NCBI RefSeq assembly: GCF_007997305.1
Contig: NZ_VORZ01000001.1
Location: 744,001 to 808,000, forward strand
DNA from: Psychrobacter frigidicola
GTDB lineage: Bacteria; Pseudomonadota; Gammaproteobacteria; Pseudomonadales; Moraxellaceae
Direction of reading: 5' to 3'
Length of the DNA stretch: 64,000 bases
Shown: positions 57,183 through 64,000 of the stretch, piece by piece
Position numbering within the stretch: position 1 is the stretch's first letter
How the letters are laid out: every line of letters starts with the position of its first letter
The notes under the pieces: model-generated
Database searches by the model: none
What the model was told of the DNA's origin: nothing
Seen by the model: only the letters and a program-made list of their open reading frames with translations
Made by a program: the position numbers and the translations under genes

Positions 57183-58289
57183 ATGCGCACCGCTACGATT
57201 ACCATCCATCCTGCCGCCATTACTCATAATTTAAATCAAGTCAAACAGCGCGCCCCTAATGCCAAGGTTTTGGCTATGGTCAAGGCCAGTGCTTATGGTC
57301 ATGGTGTCAAAGCGGTACTGCCCGCATTGCAACAGGCAGATGGGATTGGAGTGGCCACTTTCGATGAAGCTCTAGAAGCACGGCAGTTAGGCTGGGATAA
57401 GACAATTGGTTTAATCGAAGGAGTGTTTTACGCGGATGAGTGGCAACAGGCTATCGATTATGATTGTAGCTGTGTGATTCACCATGCACCGCAGTTAGAA
57501 TGGGCGCTTGATAATATACCAAAAATGGATAGCCCAACTCGGCAGGTGTGGCTGAAATATAATACGGGTATGAACCGTCTGGGTTTTGATGACAATGCCA
57601 TTGTACAGGTGGCAGAACAATTACATGCTGCGGGTTATCAGCTAATTCTAACCACTCATTTTGCTAATGCTGACAACCGTGACCATCCCTTAAATGCCGT
57701 CCAAATACAGCGTTTCTCAAGCATGCTAAAGCTACTACAAGAAACCGTCTGTGTTGAAATTAAAGGCTCGCTCTGTAATTCAGCTGGTATTGTCAATTTT
57801 ACTGACTACCATTACGATTGGGTGCGTCCTGGCATTATGTTATACGGCAGCTCGCCAGTTAATAATCAATGTGCAGCTGATTTAGACTTGCGAGCAGCGA
57901 TGGATTTTAGCGCGCAAATCATGGCTTTGCAGACACTTAACGCTGGTAACGCTGTCGGCTATGGTAGCCGCTGGACTGCGACCAAAGAGACTAGAATCGC
58001 CTTGATCAGCGTTGGCTATGGCGACGGCTATCCACGTCTATTCAGTGAGGGTGCTTATGTTTGCATTATTGATGACGTAAGGAACCAACACTATTCATGT
58101 CCTATCTGCGGCCAAGTGGCAATGGATATGATTGTCGTTGATGTCAGTGATATTCCTACAGATATTGGATTAAATAGTAAAGTAATTCTATGGGGTGCAA
58201 TGCCGCAAGTTGACGAAGTCGCTACTCATGCCGGTACTATTGGCTATGAGCTACTGTGCCGCTTGAGTGCGCGCCCAAAACGTATTTAA
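57183..58289 (+). CDS. alr: Alanine racemase
   Basis: PLP enzyme producing D-alanine for peptidoglycan. The PLP lysine is Lys34 in VLAMVKASAYGHG, and the catalytic tyrosine lies in NAVGYGSRWTA; VGYGDGYPR and CGQVAMDMIVVDVS are also typical. 368 residues (359 in E. coli), and begins RTATITIHPAAITHNL. 163 bases downstream of dnaB. Biosynthetic type; no signal peptide as seen in some broad-specificity racemases. Confidence 0.96.
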   Translation: MRTATITIHPAAITHNLNQVKQRAPNAKVLAMVKASAYGHGVKAVLPALQQADGIGVATFDEALEARQLGWDKTIGLIEGVFYADEWQQAIDYDCSCVIHHAPQLEWALDNIPKMDSPTRQVWLKYNTGMNRLGFDDNAIVQVAEQLHAAGYQLILTTHFANADNRDHPLNAVQIQRFSSMLKLLQETVCVEIKGSLCNSAGIVNFTDYHYDWVRPGIMLYGSSPVNNQCAADLDLRAAMDFSAQIMALQTLNAGNAVGYGSRWTATKETRIALISVGYGDGYPRLFSEGAYVCIIDDVRNQHYSCPICGQVAMDMIVVDVSDIPTDIGLNSKVILWGAMPQVDEVATHAGTIGYELLCRLSARPKRI

Positions 58290-58385
58290 AGCTTCAATAT
58301 TTAGAGGCAAAGCTAGAATACAACACTTAGTAGTAATCCTGAACTATTGGCTTGAGTCCTGTATTTATTTTGACGAAATCTGACG

Positions 58386-58413
58386 TTTACATTGCTATTA
58401 ATTACGCTATACT
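58386..58413 (+). promoter_or_regulatory. Probable sigma-70 promoter of argF
   Basis: TTTACA (58386-58391), a 16-base spacer and TATACT (58408-58413), about 90 bases upstream of the argF start. I saw no clear ARG-box (ArgR site) overlapping it. Confidence 0.5.
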
Positions 58414-58504
58414 AAAAGTTTGTTATCATTGCCATATCGGTCATTGTGCTATGCCGATTAGTAGGTGATAACGTATCTTTTTTCATTGACTGTGATCGAT
58501 TGCT

Positions 58505-59428
58505 ATGAGTTTGCGCCATTTTTTGACCTTATCTGATTTAACCAAACAAGAGCTAGAAAACCTTATCAAACGCGGCAGCGTATTGCGTAAAATGCAACAT
58601 GCCGGTGAGATTTATCAGCCGTTTGTTGGCCGTACCTTGGGCATGATTTTTGAGAAGTCATCCACGCGTACCCGCATCTCTTTTGAGACCGGCATGGGAC
58701 AGTTCGGTGGTAGCGCCATATTTTTATCGCCCAATGATACCCAACTTGGTCGCGGCGAGCCGTTAGAGGACTCAGCACGTGTGATATCGAGTATGGTTGA
58801 TATCATCATGATTCGTACCTTTGGGCACGAAAAAGTTGAAACTTTTGCTGAGTATTCTAGCGTACCCATCATTAATGCACTAACTGACGAATTTCATCCC
58901 TGCCAACTGCTTGCCGACATGCAAACTTATTATGAGCATCACGGCAGTATCGAAAATAAGATCGTTACTTGGGTCGGTGACGGCAATAATATGTGCGCAT
59001 CCTATATGCAAGCTGCCAATCAATTTGGTTTTGAGTTGCGCGTGGCGGCTCCCTATGGTTTTGAGCCCGACCCAAAACTAATGGAACGCTTTTCGCACTG
59101 CGTGAGCCTAGTGCCAAATGTACAAGATGCTGCTAAAGACTCTAACTTAATTGTCACTGACGTTTGGGCAAGTATGGGACAAGAGTCCGAGCAAAGCACA
59201 CGCGCGCGCCGATTTGCTCCTTATCAAGTGACGCCCTCACTATTAGACAAAGCTGATCCTGACGTCGTATTTATGCATTGCTTGCCAGCCCATCGCGGCG
59301 AAGAGATTTCTCACGATATGTTAGACGACCCACGCTCAGTAGTATGGGATGAAGCCGAAAATCGCTTACATGCGCAAAAAGCATTGATGGAATTCTTATT
59401 AAAAGATAAAATTAAACTGTCTCATTAA
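58505..59428 (+). CDS. argF: Ornithine carbamoyltransferase
   Basis: Makes citrulline from ornithine and carbamoyl phosphate in arginine synthesis. The carbamoyl-phosphate motif SSTRTR is at residues 52-57, followed by [12 protein letters not shown] and the ornithine-site [22 protein letters not shown] is also typical. 307 residues, the length of anabolic Pseudomonas-type ArgF rather than the 334-residue enterobacterial type. Single gene with its own promoter and terminator. Confidence 0.95.
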   Translation: MSLRHFLTLSDLTKQELENLIKRGSVLRKMQHAGEIYQPFVGRTLGMIFEKSSTRTRISFETGMGQFGGSAIFLSPNDTQLGRGEPLEDSARVISSMVDIIMIRTFGHEKVETFAEYSSVPIINALTDEFHPCQLLADMQTYYEHHGSIENKIVTWVGDGNNMCASYMQAANQFGFELRVAAPYGFEPDPKLMERFSHCVSLVPNVQDAAKDSNLIVTDVWASMGQESEQSTRARRFAPYQVTPSLLDKADPDVVFMHCLPAHRGEEISHDMLDDPRSVVWDEAENRLHAQKALMEFLLKDKIKLSH

Positions 59429-59445
59429 CTGAACATTAATCACAC

Positions 59446-59480
59446 AAAAAGGTAGATTACATATCATAATCTGCCTTTTT
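59446..59480. terminator. Bidirectional terminator between argF and rpiA
   Basis: 14-bp stem with one G-U pair, AAAAAGGTAGATTA (59446-59459) / TAATCTGCCTTTTT (59467-59480), between two convergent genes; A and T runs on both sides. Confidence 0.8.
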
Positions 59481-59532
59481 TATTATTCATATATATTGAG
59501 CTGTAAATCATTACGCAAACATTATTAATAAA

Positions 59533-60192
59533 TTAGCGCATTATTTTTTTAACCCCATTACTACCTGCTTTTAGCAAGATATCCGCCTGATTGGCGGCAA
59601 ATACACCATTACAGACCACACCAACAATATTATTTAATTGCTGCTCAAGCGCCAATGGGTTACTGACATCCAAATCATACGTATCTAAAATTACATTACC
59701 ATAATCAGTAACAAAGTTCTCACGATATACCGGCTCACCGCCTAGCTGCGCCAACTGGCGTGCCACATAAGAGCGCGCTTGCGGCAATACTTCAATGGGT
59801 ACGGGGAATTCGCGGCCCAAAAACTCCACCATTTTACTATCATCGACCATACATACAAACTTATTAGAGGCCGCAGCAACTATTTTTTCGCGCGTCAACG
59901 CCCCACCGCCACCTTTAATCAGCTGCAAATCAGCATTCACTTCATCCGCGCCATCAATATATACATCCAGCGTACCCGCAAAGTTTAGATCAACTATCTC
60001 TATGCCAAGCGCGCGCAGTTTGTCTTCGGTTACTTGTGAGCTGGCAACTGCACCGGTAAGCCTAAGACTGGGCAACAATTCAATCAGGCAGTTCACCGTA
60101 CTGCCTGTTCCCACCCCAAGTATCATATCGTCTTCAATATAACGTAGCGCGGCCTTAGCAGCGGCTTGCTTTTGTGCGTGCTGATCACTCAT
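59533..60192 (-). CDS. rpiA: Ribose-5-phosphate isomerase A
   Basis: Interconverts ribose 5-phosphate and ribulose 5-phosphate in the pentose phosphate pathway. Motifs: [11 protein letters not shown] (phosphate loop), [10 protein letters not shown] with catalytic Asp, and [16 protein letters not shown] with the catalytic Glu and Lys; C-terminal [16 protein letters not shown]. Starting at the ATG at 60192 (AAGGAT five bases upstream) it has 219 residues, exactly like E. coli RpiA; the frame extends 10 codons further without support. Divergent from ilvA, a pairing also seen in Pseudomonas. Confidence 0.96.
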   Translation of the reverse strand: MSDQHAQKQAAAKAALRYIEDDMILGVGTGSTVNCLIELLPSLRLTGAVASSQVTEDKLRALGIEIVDLNFAGTLDVYIDGADEVNADLQLIKGGGGALTREKIVAAASNKFVCMVDDSKMVEFLGREFPVPIEVLPQARSYVARQLAQLGGEPVYRENFVTDYGNVILDTYDLDVSNPLALEQQLNNIVGVVCNGVFAANQADILLKAGSNGVKKIMR

Positions 60193-60534
60193 TATAAATC
60201 CTTGGCAAGGTAAAGGTAACACTATAAAAGAGGCAAAATGCGCGGCTATTATAGCTGATAGCGCTAACCGCTGGCTATGACAGATATCGGTGTGACGCTG
60301 ATTTTAATGGAGTCGCTGTTTAGTGAGTGCCTAGTTGATACTCAATCGCTATTTAGACTTCATTTATAAGCCATTTTTATTATAAAGCACGCTATAAACT
60401 AAATCGTCCTGTAAAAATGATATTAAAAACTGCAATTGTGCCTTGCAAGATGCCAAAAATCAGCATAGGCTAATCTATTTAATTTTTATACTCATTTAGT
60501 ATTCGTTTATTAATCACCTAGATTAGGAGTCATT
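60193..60534. other. Intergenic region between rpiA and ilvA
   Basis: 342 bases between divergent genes. No leader peptide with runs of Ile/Val/Leu codons, and no T-box or terminator-attenuator, was seen before ilvA. Otherwise featureless A+T-rich sequence. Confidence 0.35.
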
Positions 60535-62088
60535 ATGTTGTCACGCTGGGTACGCGCCATTTTGCAAGCCACCGTTTATGATGTGGCCATTCAAACCCCA
60601 CTTGAGCCTGCACCCAAGTTGACCCAGCGTTTTGCTAATGACATTCGCCTGAAACGTGAAGACTTGCAACCGGTTTTTTCATTCAAATTGCGTGGTGCTT
60701 ATAATCGTATCAGTCAGTTGAGCGACGAGCAAAAAGCACGTGGGGTCATTTGCGCCTCAGCGGGCAATCATGCGCAAGGCGTGGCGTATTCTGCGCGTAA
60801 ACTTGGGCTGAATAATATCATTGTCATGCCCACCACCACGCCTGACATTAAAGTGAGTGCGGTCAAAGCATTGGGCGGTAATGTTGATTTGCACGGTGAT
60901 AGCTTTGATGAGGCTAACCGTTACGCCATTGACCGCGCACAGCGTGAGGGTCTGACCTTTGTACCGCCTTATGATGACGAATTGGTGATTGCTGGCCAAG
61001 GTACTATTGGACTTGAGTTAACCCAACAATGGCGCGATATGGATTATGTATTTGTGGCGGTAGGCGGTGGTGGTCTGATATCTGGTATTGCGGCATTTTT
61101 GGGTGAAGTGGCGCCTCATGTTAAAGTTGTCGCGGTAGAATCCGACCAATCTGCCTGTTTGCAAGCGGCACTTAAAGCCGGCACGCGGGTAAAACTTGAG
61201 CAAGTCGGTTTATTCGTCGATGGGGTTGCGGTTGCCCAAATTGGCGAATTGCCGTTTGATGTGGTACGTACCCAAAAAAGCGATGGTTCAGGCGCTGTGG
61301 TTGAGCCAGAAGTTATCACTTGTACCAATGATGAAGTCTGCGCCGCTATCAAAGATGTGTTTGAAGAAAATCGTAGCATCGTTGAGCCAGCGGGTGCGTT
61401 GTCCGTTGCTGGTATGAAAAAATACCTTAAGGCCAATAACCTACAAGATAAAAATTGCGTCGGTATCATTTGCGGTGCCAATATGAACTTTGACCGCTTG
61501 CGTTATATCGCTGAACGTACTGAGATTGGTGAGAAAAAAGAAGCCATCTTTACGGTCACTATTCCTGAGAGAACTGGCGCATTCTTAGACTTCTGCCGCA
61601 GTTTACATGGTCGTAATATTACTGAGTTTAACTATCGTGCGGACAACCAACTGTCACCAGACTCGATGGAGCCCGCCGCTATTTTTGTCGGTATTGCCTT
61701 AAAAGAAGGCGATAAAGAACGGCAAATTATTAGTGAGCAATTGGCAGCTGATGGCTATCCCGCCCATGACCTAACCGATGATGATATTGCTAAATCACAT
61801 ATTCGTCATTTAATAGGTGGTCATGCCCATGTTGAAAATGAGCAGTTATTAAAAATAAAATTTCCCGAGCGTCCAGGCGCACTATTAACCTTTTTAGAAA
61901 AGTTAGGCGACGACTTTAATATTACTTTATTTCATTATCGCAATCATGGCGCAGCTGAAGGTCGGGTATTAGTAGGTCTACAAGCCTCTGAAAATAATTC
62001 ACGCTTGCTACAAGATGCCCTACTAGATATCGGCTATGACTGTACGACCATCAGTGACAATGTCGGCTATCAGTTATTCTTAAAGTAA
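60535..62088 (+). CDS. ilvA: Threonine ammonia-lyase, biosynthetic
   Basis: PLP enzyme turning threonine into 2-oxobutanoate, the first step of isoleucine synthesis. The PLP lysine is Lys51 in VFSFKLRGAYNR; the glycine loop AVGGGGLISGIA and ASAGNHAQGVA also match. After about residue 335 come two ACT-like regulatory domains (FTVTIPERTGAFLDFC and IKFPERPGALLTFLEK), so feedback inhibition by isoleucine is expected, unlike the short catabolic enzyme. 517 residues (514 in E. coli). TAGGAG ribosome binding site before the ATG. Confidence 0.96.
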   Translation: MLSRWVRAILQATVYDVAIQTPLEPAPKLTQRFANDIRLKREDLQPVFSFKLRGAYNRISQLSDEQKARGVICASAGNHAQGVAYSARKLGLNNIIVMPTTTPDIKVSAVKALGGNVDLHGDSFDEANRYAIDRAQREGLTFVPPYDDELVIAGQGTIGLELTQQWRDMDYVFVAVGGGGLISGIAAFLGEVAPHVKVVAVESDQSACLQAALKAGTRVKLEQVGLFVDGVAVAQIGELPFDVVRTQKSDGSGAVVEPEVITCTNDEVCAAIKDVFEENRSIVEPAGALSVAGMKKYLKANNLQDKNCVGIICGANMNFDRLRYIAERTEIGEKKEAIFTVTIPERTGAFLDFCRSLHGRNITEFNYRADNQLSPDSMEPAAIFVGIALKEGDKERQIISEQLAADGYPAHDLTDDDIAKSHIRHLIGGHAHVENEQLLKIKFPERPGALLTFLEKLGDDFNITLFHYRNHGAAEGRVLVGLQASENNSRLLQDALLDIGYDCTTISDNVGYQLFLK

Positions 62089-62116
62089 TTAAAATAGCGA
62101 ACACACCGGTTAGGTT

Positions 62117-62157
62117 AGACACTTTTCAATTGATAAGATTATTGTTGGAAAGTGTCT
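62117..62157. repeat. Inverted repeat between ilvA and the Excalibur gene
   Basis: 13-bp stem with one G-U pair (62117-62129 / 62145-62157) around a 15-base loop. No T-run follows on either strand, so it is a poor terminator; it lies 24 bases before the next start codon. Confidence 0.5.
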
Positions 62158-62181
62158 CATGCGGTTAAATATTGAGCAGAT

Positions 62182-62574
62182 ATGAAAAAATTATTGATGG
62201 TTGTGGTGTTGCTTACTTTGACTCTTGTAGGTTATAGAATAATTCAAGCCGATAACGCTGACATGAACACTACGACTAATGTGGCGTCCAATACATCGAC
62301 GACCTCCAAACTTACCTCTGTTAACTTCGATGATTTTGAGGATATACCACCGTCTTATGTTGATGAAGACCCCAGTTCGATATCAGGTGCAACTGTGAAT
62401 TCATCACCTACGCTGCCAGTTACAGCAACGTCAAGTTTTAGTTGTGATGGCAGACAGCATTGTACGCAAATGACGTCATGCGCGGAAGCGACTTACTTCA
62501 TACAACACTGTCCAAATACTAAAATGGATGGTAATAATGATGGCATTCCCTGTGAGCAACAGTGGTGCAAATAA
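62182..62574 (+). CDS. Secreted or membrane-anchored Excalibur-domain protein
   Basis: 130 residues. An N-terminal hydrophobic segment (LLMVVVLLTLTLVGYRIIQA) serves as signal or anchor, a Thr/Ser/Asp-rich linker follows, and the last about 45 residues are an Excalibur calcium-binding domain with cysteines in SCDGRQHCTQMTSC and the DGNNDGIPCEQQWC loop. Such domains bind calcium at the cell surface or outside. The ribosome binding site is weak. It is not clearly part of an operon with ilvA or hslR. Confidence 0.85.
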   Translation: MKKLLMVVVLLTLTLVGYRIIQADNADMNTTTNVASNTSTTSKLTSVNFDDFEDIPPSYVDEDPSSISGATVNSSPTLPVTATSSFSCDGRQHCTQMTSCAEATYFIQHCPNTKMDGNNDGIPCEQQWCK

Positions 62575-62691
62575 CGCATGGCAGTACAAAGAAATGGTCA
62601 AATTGACTCTTATTTTAATAGTGCACCACCCTTTTAATTGATAAAAAAATCACCATTATTGTCTTACGTTATTGATATCAGTGAGGTTTTG

Positions 62692-63132
62692 ATGAGTAAA
62701 CATAATAAAAACCACAATCAGCCCAGTCATAGCCAACCTAATGCCGTGCGCATGCGTATTGATAAATGGTTATGGGCAGCACGGTTTTACCGGACGCGCA
62801 CCCTAGCTAAAGAAGCCATTGAAAGCGGGCGTGTGCATTATGCAGGCAGTCGGGTCAAGACCAGTAAAGAAGTAGCGATTGGCGATGAGCTTAATATCAG
62901 ACAAGGCTCAGCTACGGCTATGACTGAAAAAACTGTCATTGTCGAGGCTTTAACCCTTCAGCGCGGGAATGCTAGCGCCGCTCAAGTGCTCTACACAGAG
63001 ACTGAAGATAGCATTGAGCGCCGCGCTTATCATAGCGAGCAGCGTAAACTTGCTAATCTCGCACGTCCTGATAGTAAACCTGATAAAAAGCAACGCCGTG
63101 ATTTGCAGCGCTTTAAGAGCAATCAAGATTAA
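62692..63132 (+). CDS. hslR: S4-domain RNA-binding heat shock protein 15 (HslR)
   Basis: 146 residues. The S4 RNA-binding domain spans about residues 20-66 (MRIDKWLWAARFYRTRTLA ... AGSRVKTSKEVAIGDEL), followed by a basic tail (KPDKKQRRDLQRFK). E. coli Hsp15 binds 50S subunits that carry a stalled peptidyl-tRNA and frees them for recycling. The ATG at 62692 has GTGAGG upstream; the frame is open back to 62638, but that adds no family sequence. The N-terminus has a His/Asn/Gln-rich stretch of about 16 residues. Confidence 0.9.
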   Translation: MSKHNKNHNQPSHSQPNAVRMRIDKWLWAARFYRTRTLAKEAIESGRVHYAGSRVKTSKEVAIGDELNIRQGSATAMTEKTVIVEALTLQRGNASAAQVLYTETEDSIERRAYHSEQRKLANLARPDSKPDKKQRRDLQRFKSNQD

Positions 63133-63355
63133 AAAATTTAAATTTTACTCACACGCTATTTGAAATATTGAATAAACTATAAGATCAGCCTCAATATGAC
63201 TAATGACCCTATTGTCTATCTTAGACTATTGCCATTCAAGGTATTAAGGGTTAGGCTGAGGGCTGATTTACTTACCTATTTGCATGCTAATAAACCACAT
63301 TATCAATATTGGTTTCTTATGGCATGTTTTTTTTGCTGTCATAAAAGGTCATACT

Positions 63356-63853
63356 ATGCTGATTAAAGCGTCTACACCCACCTCTGTATTGTTGGTTTGT
63401 TTGGGCAATATTTGCAGATCACCCACTGCAGAAGAGATTTTCCGTCAACAAGTCGCTGTTGCAGGGCTGGCGATGAAAGTAGACTCAGCGGGTACAGGAG
63501 ACTGGCATATTGGTCACGCACCTGATGAGCGCGCCCAGCGCCATGCAAAAGCTCATGGCTATAACATCAGTAAACTAAAAGCGCGCCAAGTGACTGAAAA
63601 TGATTTTCACAATTTTGATTTGATTTTAGCCATGGATACTCAAAATCTGGCCGATTTGCAAGTTATTAAAAACAACATTGCCGACACACAGGCTAAACTT
63701 GCTAAATTGGCTTTGTTTAGCGAAGAAGACCCTACCTATGGCGGTGATGATGTCCCTGACCCTTATCAAGGGGATAGTGACGCGTTTGAAGAGGTGATTG
63801 AGCGTATTGAATCAAGCTCGCAAGCTTGGATTGAGAGTTGGAAAACCAATTAG
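63356..63853 (+). CDS. Low-molecular-weight protein-tyrosine phosphatase
   Basis: 165 residues from the ATG at 63356 (AAAGG upstream; the frame is open back to 63284). The active-site loop CLGNICRS is at residues 15-22 with the nucleophile Cys15 and Arg21, and the general-acid aspartate is in VPDPYQGD near residue 135. Either a regulator of tyrosine kinases in capsule or exopolysaccharide export or a stand-alone enzyme; no polysaccharide genes are nearby, so the substrate is open. Confidence 0.93.
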   Translation: MLIKASTPTSVLLVCLGNICRSPTAEEIFRQQVAVAGLAMKVDSAGTGDWHIGHAPDERAQRHAKAHGYNISKLKARQVTENDFHNFDLILAMDTQNLADLQVIKNNIADTQAKLAKLALFSEEDPTYGGDDVPDPYQGDSDAFEEVIERIESSSQAWIESWKTN

Positions 63854-63935
63854 ATAGTAGCCTTTTAACTATTATTTGCTAACCTAAAGTCAAAAACAAT
63901 ACGTTATTAAAGCTTCGAAACCTTAACTACTTATC

Positions 63936-64000
63936 ATGCGTATCGCTTATACTACTTTGCGTACTGCTTATTGTTCAACCATCAAGCGTCATTCGATTCA
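63936..64000 (+). CDS. Possible start of a further gene cut by the window end
   Basis: An ATG at 63936 opens a frame with no stop to the end of the window (MRIAYTTLRTAYCSTIKRHS). It is too short to judge and has no clear ribosome binding site. Confidence 0.15.
   Translation, partial: MRIAYTTLRTAYCSTIKRHSI

Noticed and set aside
61116..61481. 121-codon minus-strand frame inside ilvA
   Set aside because: Shadow of the well-supported ilvA frame, without start signals or recognisable domains.

Overview
The window looks like ordinary chromosome of a gamma-proteobacterium of the Moraxellaceae, most likely Psychrobacter. This is inferred from its moderately low G+C, Pseudomonas/Acinetobacter-like gene orders (trpGDC, ahcY-metF, rpiA/ilvA divergent, dnaB-alr, pdxA-rsmA-apaH) and the recognisable protein families; no 16S rRNA is present to prove it. 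I see no prophage, insertion sequence, CRISPR array, tRNA or rRNA operon. About 52 protein genes, one small RNA gene (SRP 4.5S RNA) and one probable riboswitch (SAH, before ahcY) can be supported.

Layout. 1-7250: ispF (cut by the window edge), mnmA, a 68-residue membrane protein, purB, a small lipoprotein, the ribosomal oxygenase roxA, a DASS-type transporter and a tiny acidic protein. 7288-11805: a DUF1275 membrane protein, fabI, folE, the efflux pump sotB and the ribosome-rescue factor arfB. 11970-18724: the peptide ABC importer yejA-(gloB)-yejB-yejE-yejF, with the glyoxalase II gene sitting inside it. 19169-26276: a LysM protein, serC, a probable divergent DNA polymerase III psi subunit, a very long M48 protease and LemA. 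26550-30240: ffs, a SIMPL protein, a DUF4124 protein and glnA. 30691-35156: trpG-trpD-trpC, an Smr protein and an AlkA-like glycosylase. 35227-39515: an MscS channel and a BtuB-like receptor. 39683-43375: SAH riboswitch, ahcY, metF, rsmE. 43506-52161: a PAS-GGDEF-EAL protein, two tandem acyl-CoA dehydrogenases and a large membrane protein of the so-called site-specific recombinase family. 52232-55282: pdxA-rsmA-apaH. 55619-63853: dnaB, alr, argF, rpiA, ilvA, an Excalibur-domain protein, hslR and a low-molecular-weight tyrosine phosphatase.

Working together: ahcY and metF regenerate homocysteine and methylfolate for methionine/SAM, and the riboswitch would turn them on when S-adenosylhomocysteine builds up. 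serC and pdxA both feed pyridoxal phosphate synthesis, and serC, alr and ilvA encode PLP enzymes. trpGDC and glnA link glutamine nitrogen to tryptophan. mnmA, roxA, rsmA, rsmE, arfB and hslR form a scattered set of translation and ribosome maintenance functions. The most interesting points are the candidate HolD protein, the extended SAH riboswitch, the altered mnmA-purB-roxA neighbourhood, the insertion of gloB in the yej operon, and two long non-terminator hairpins.
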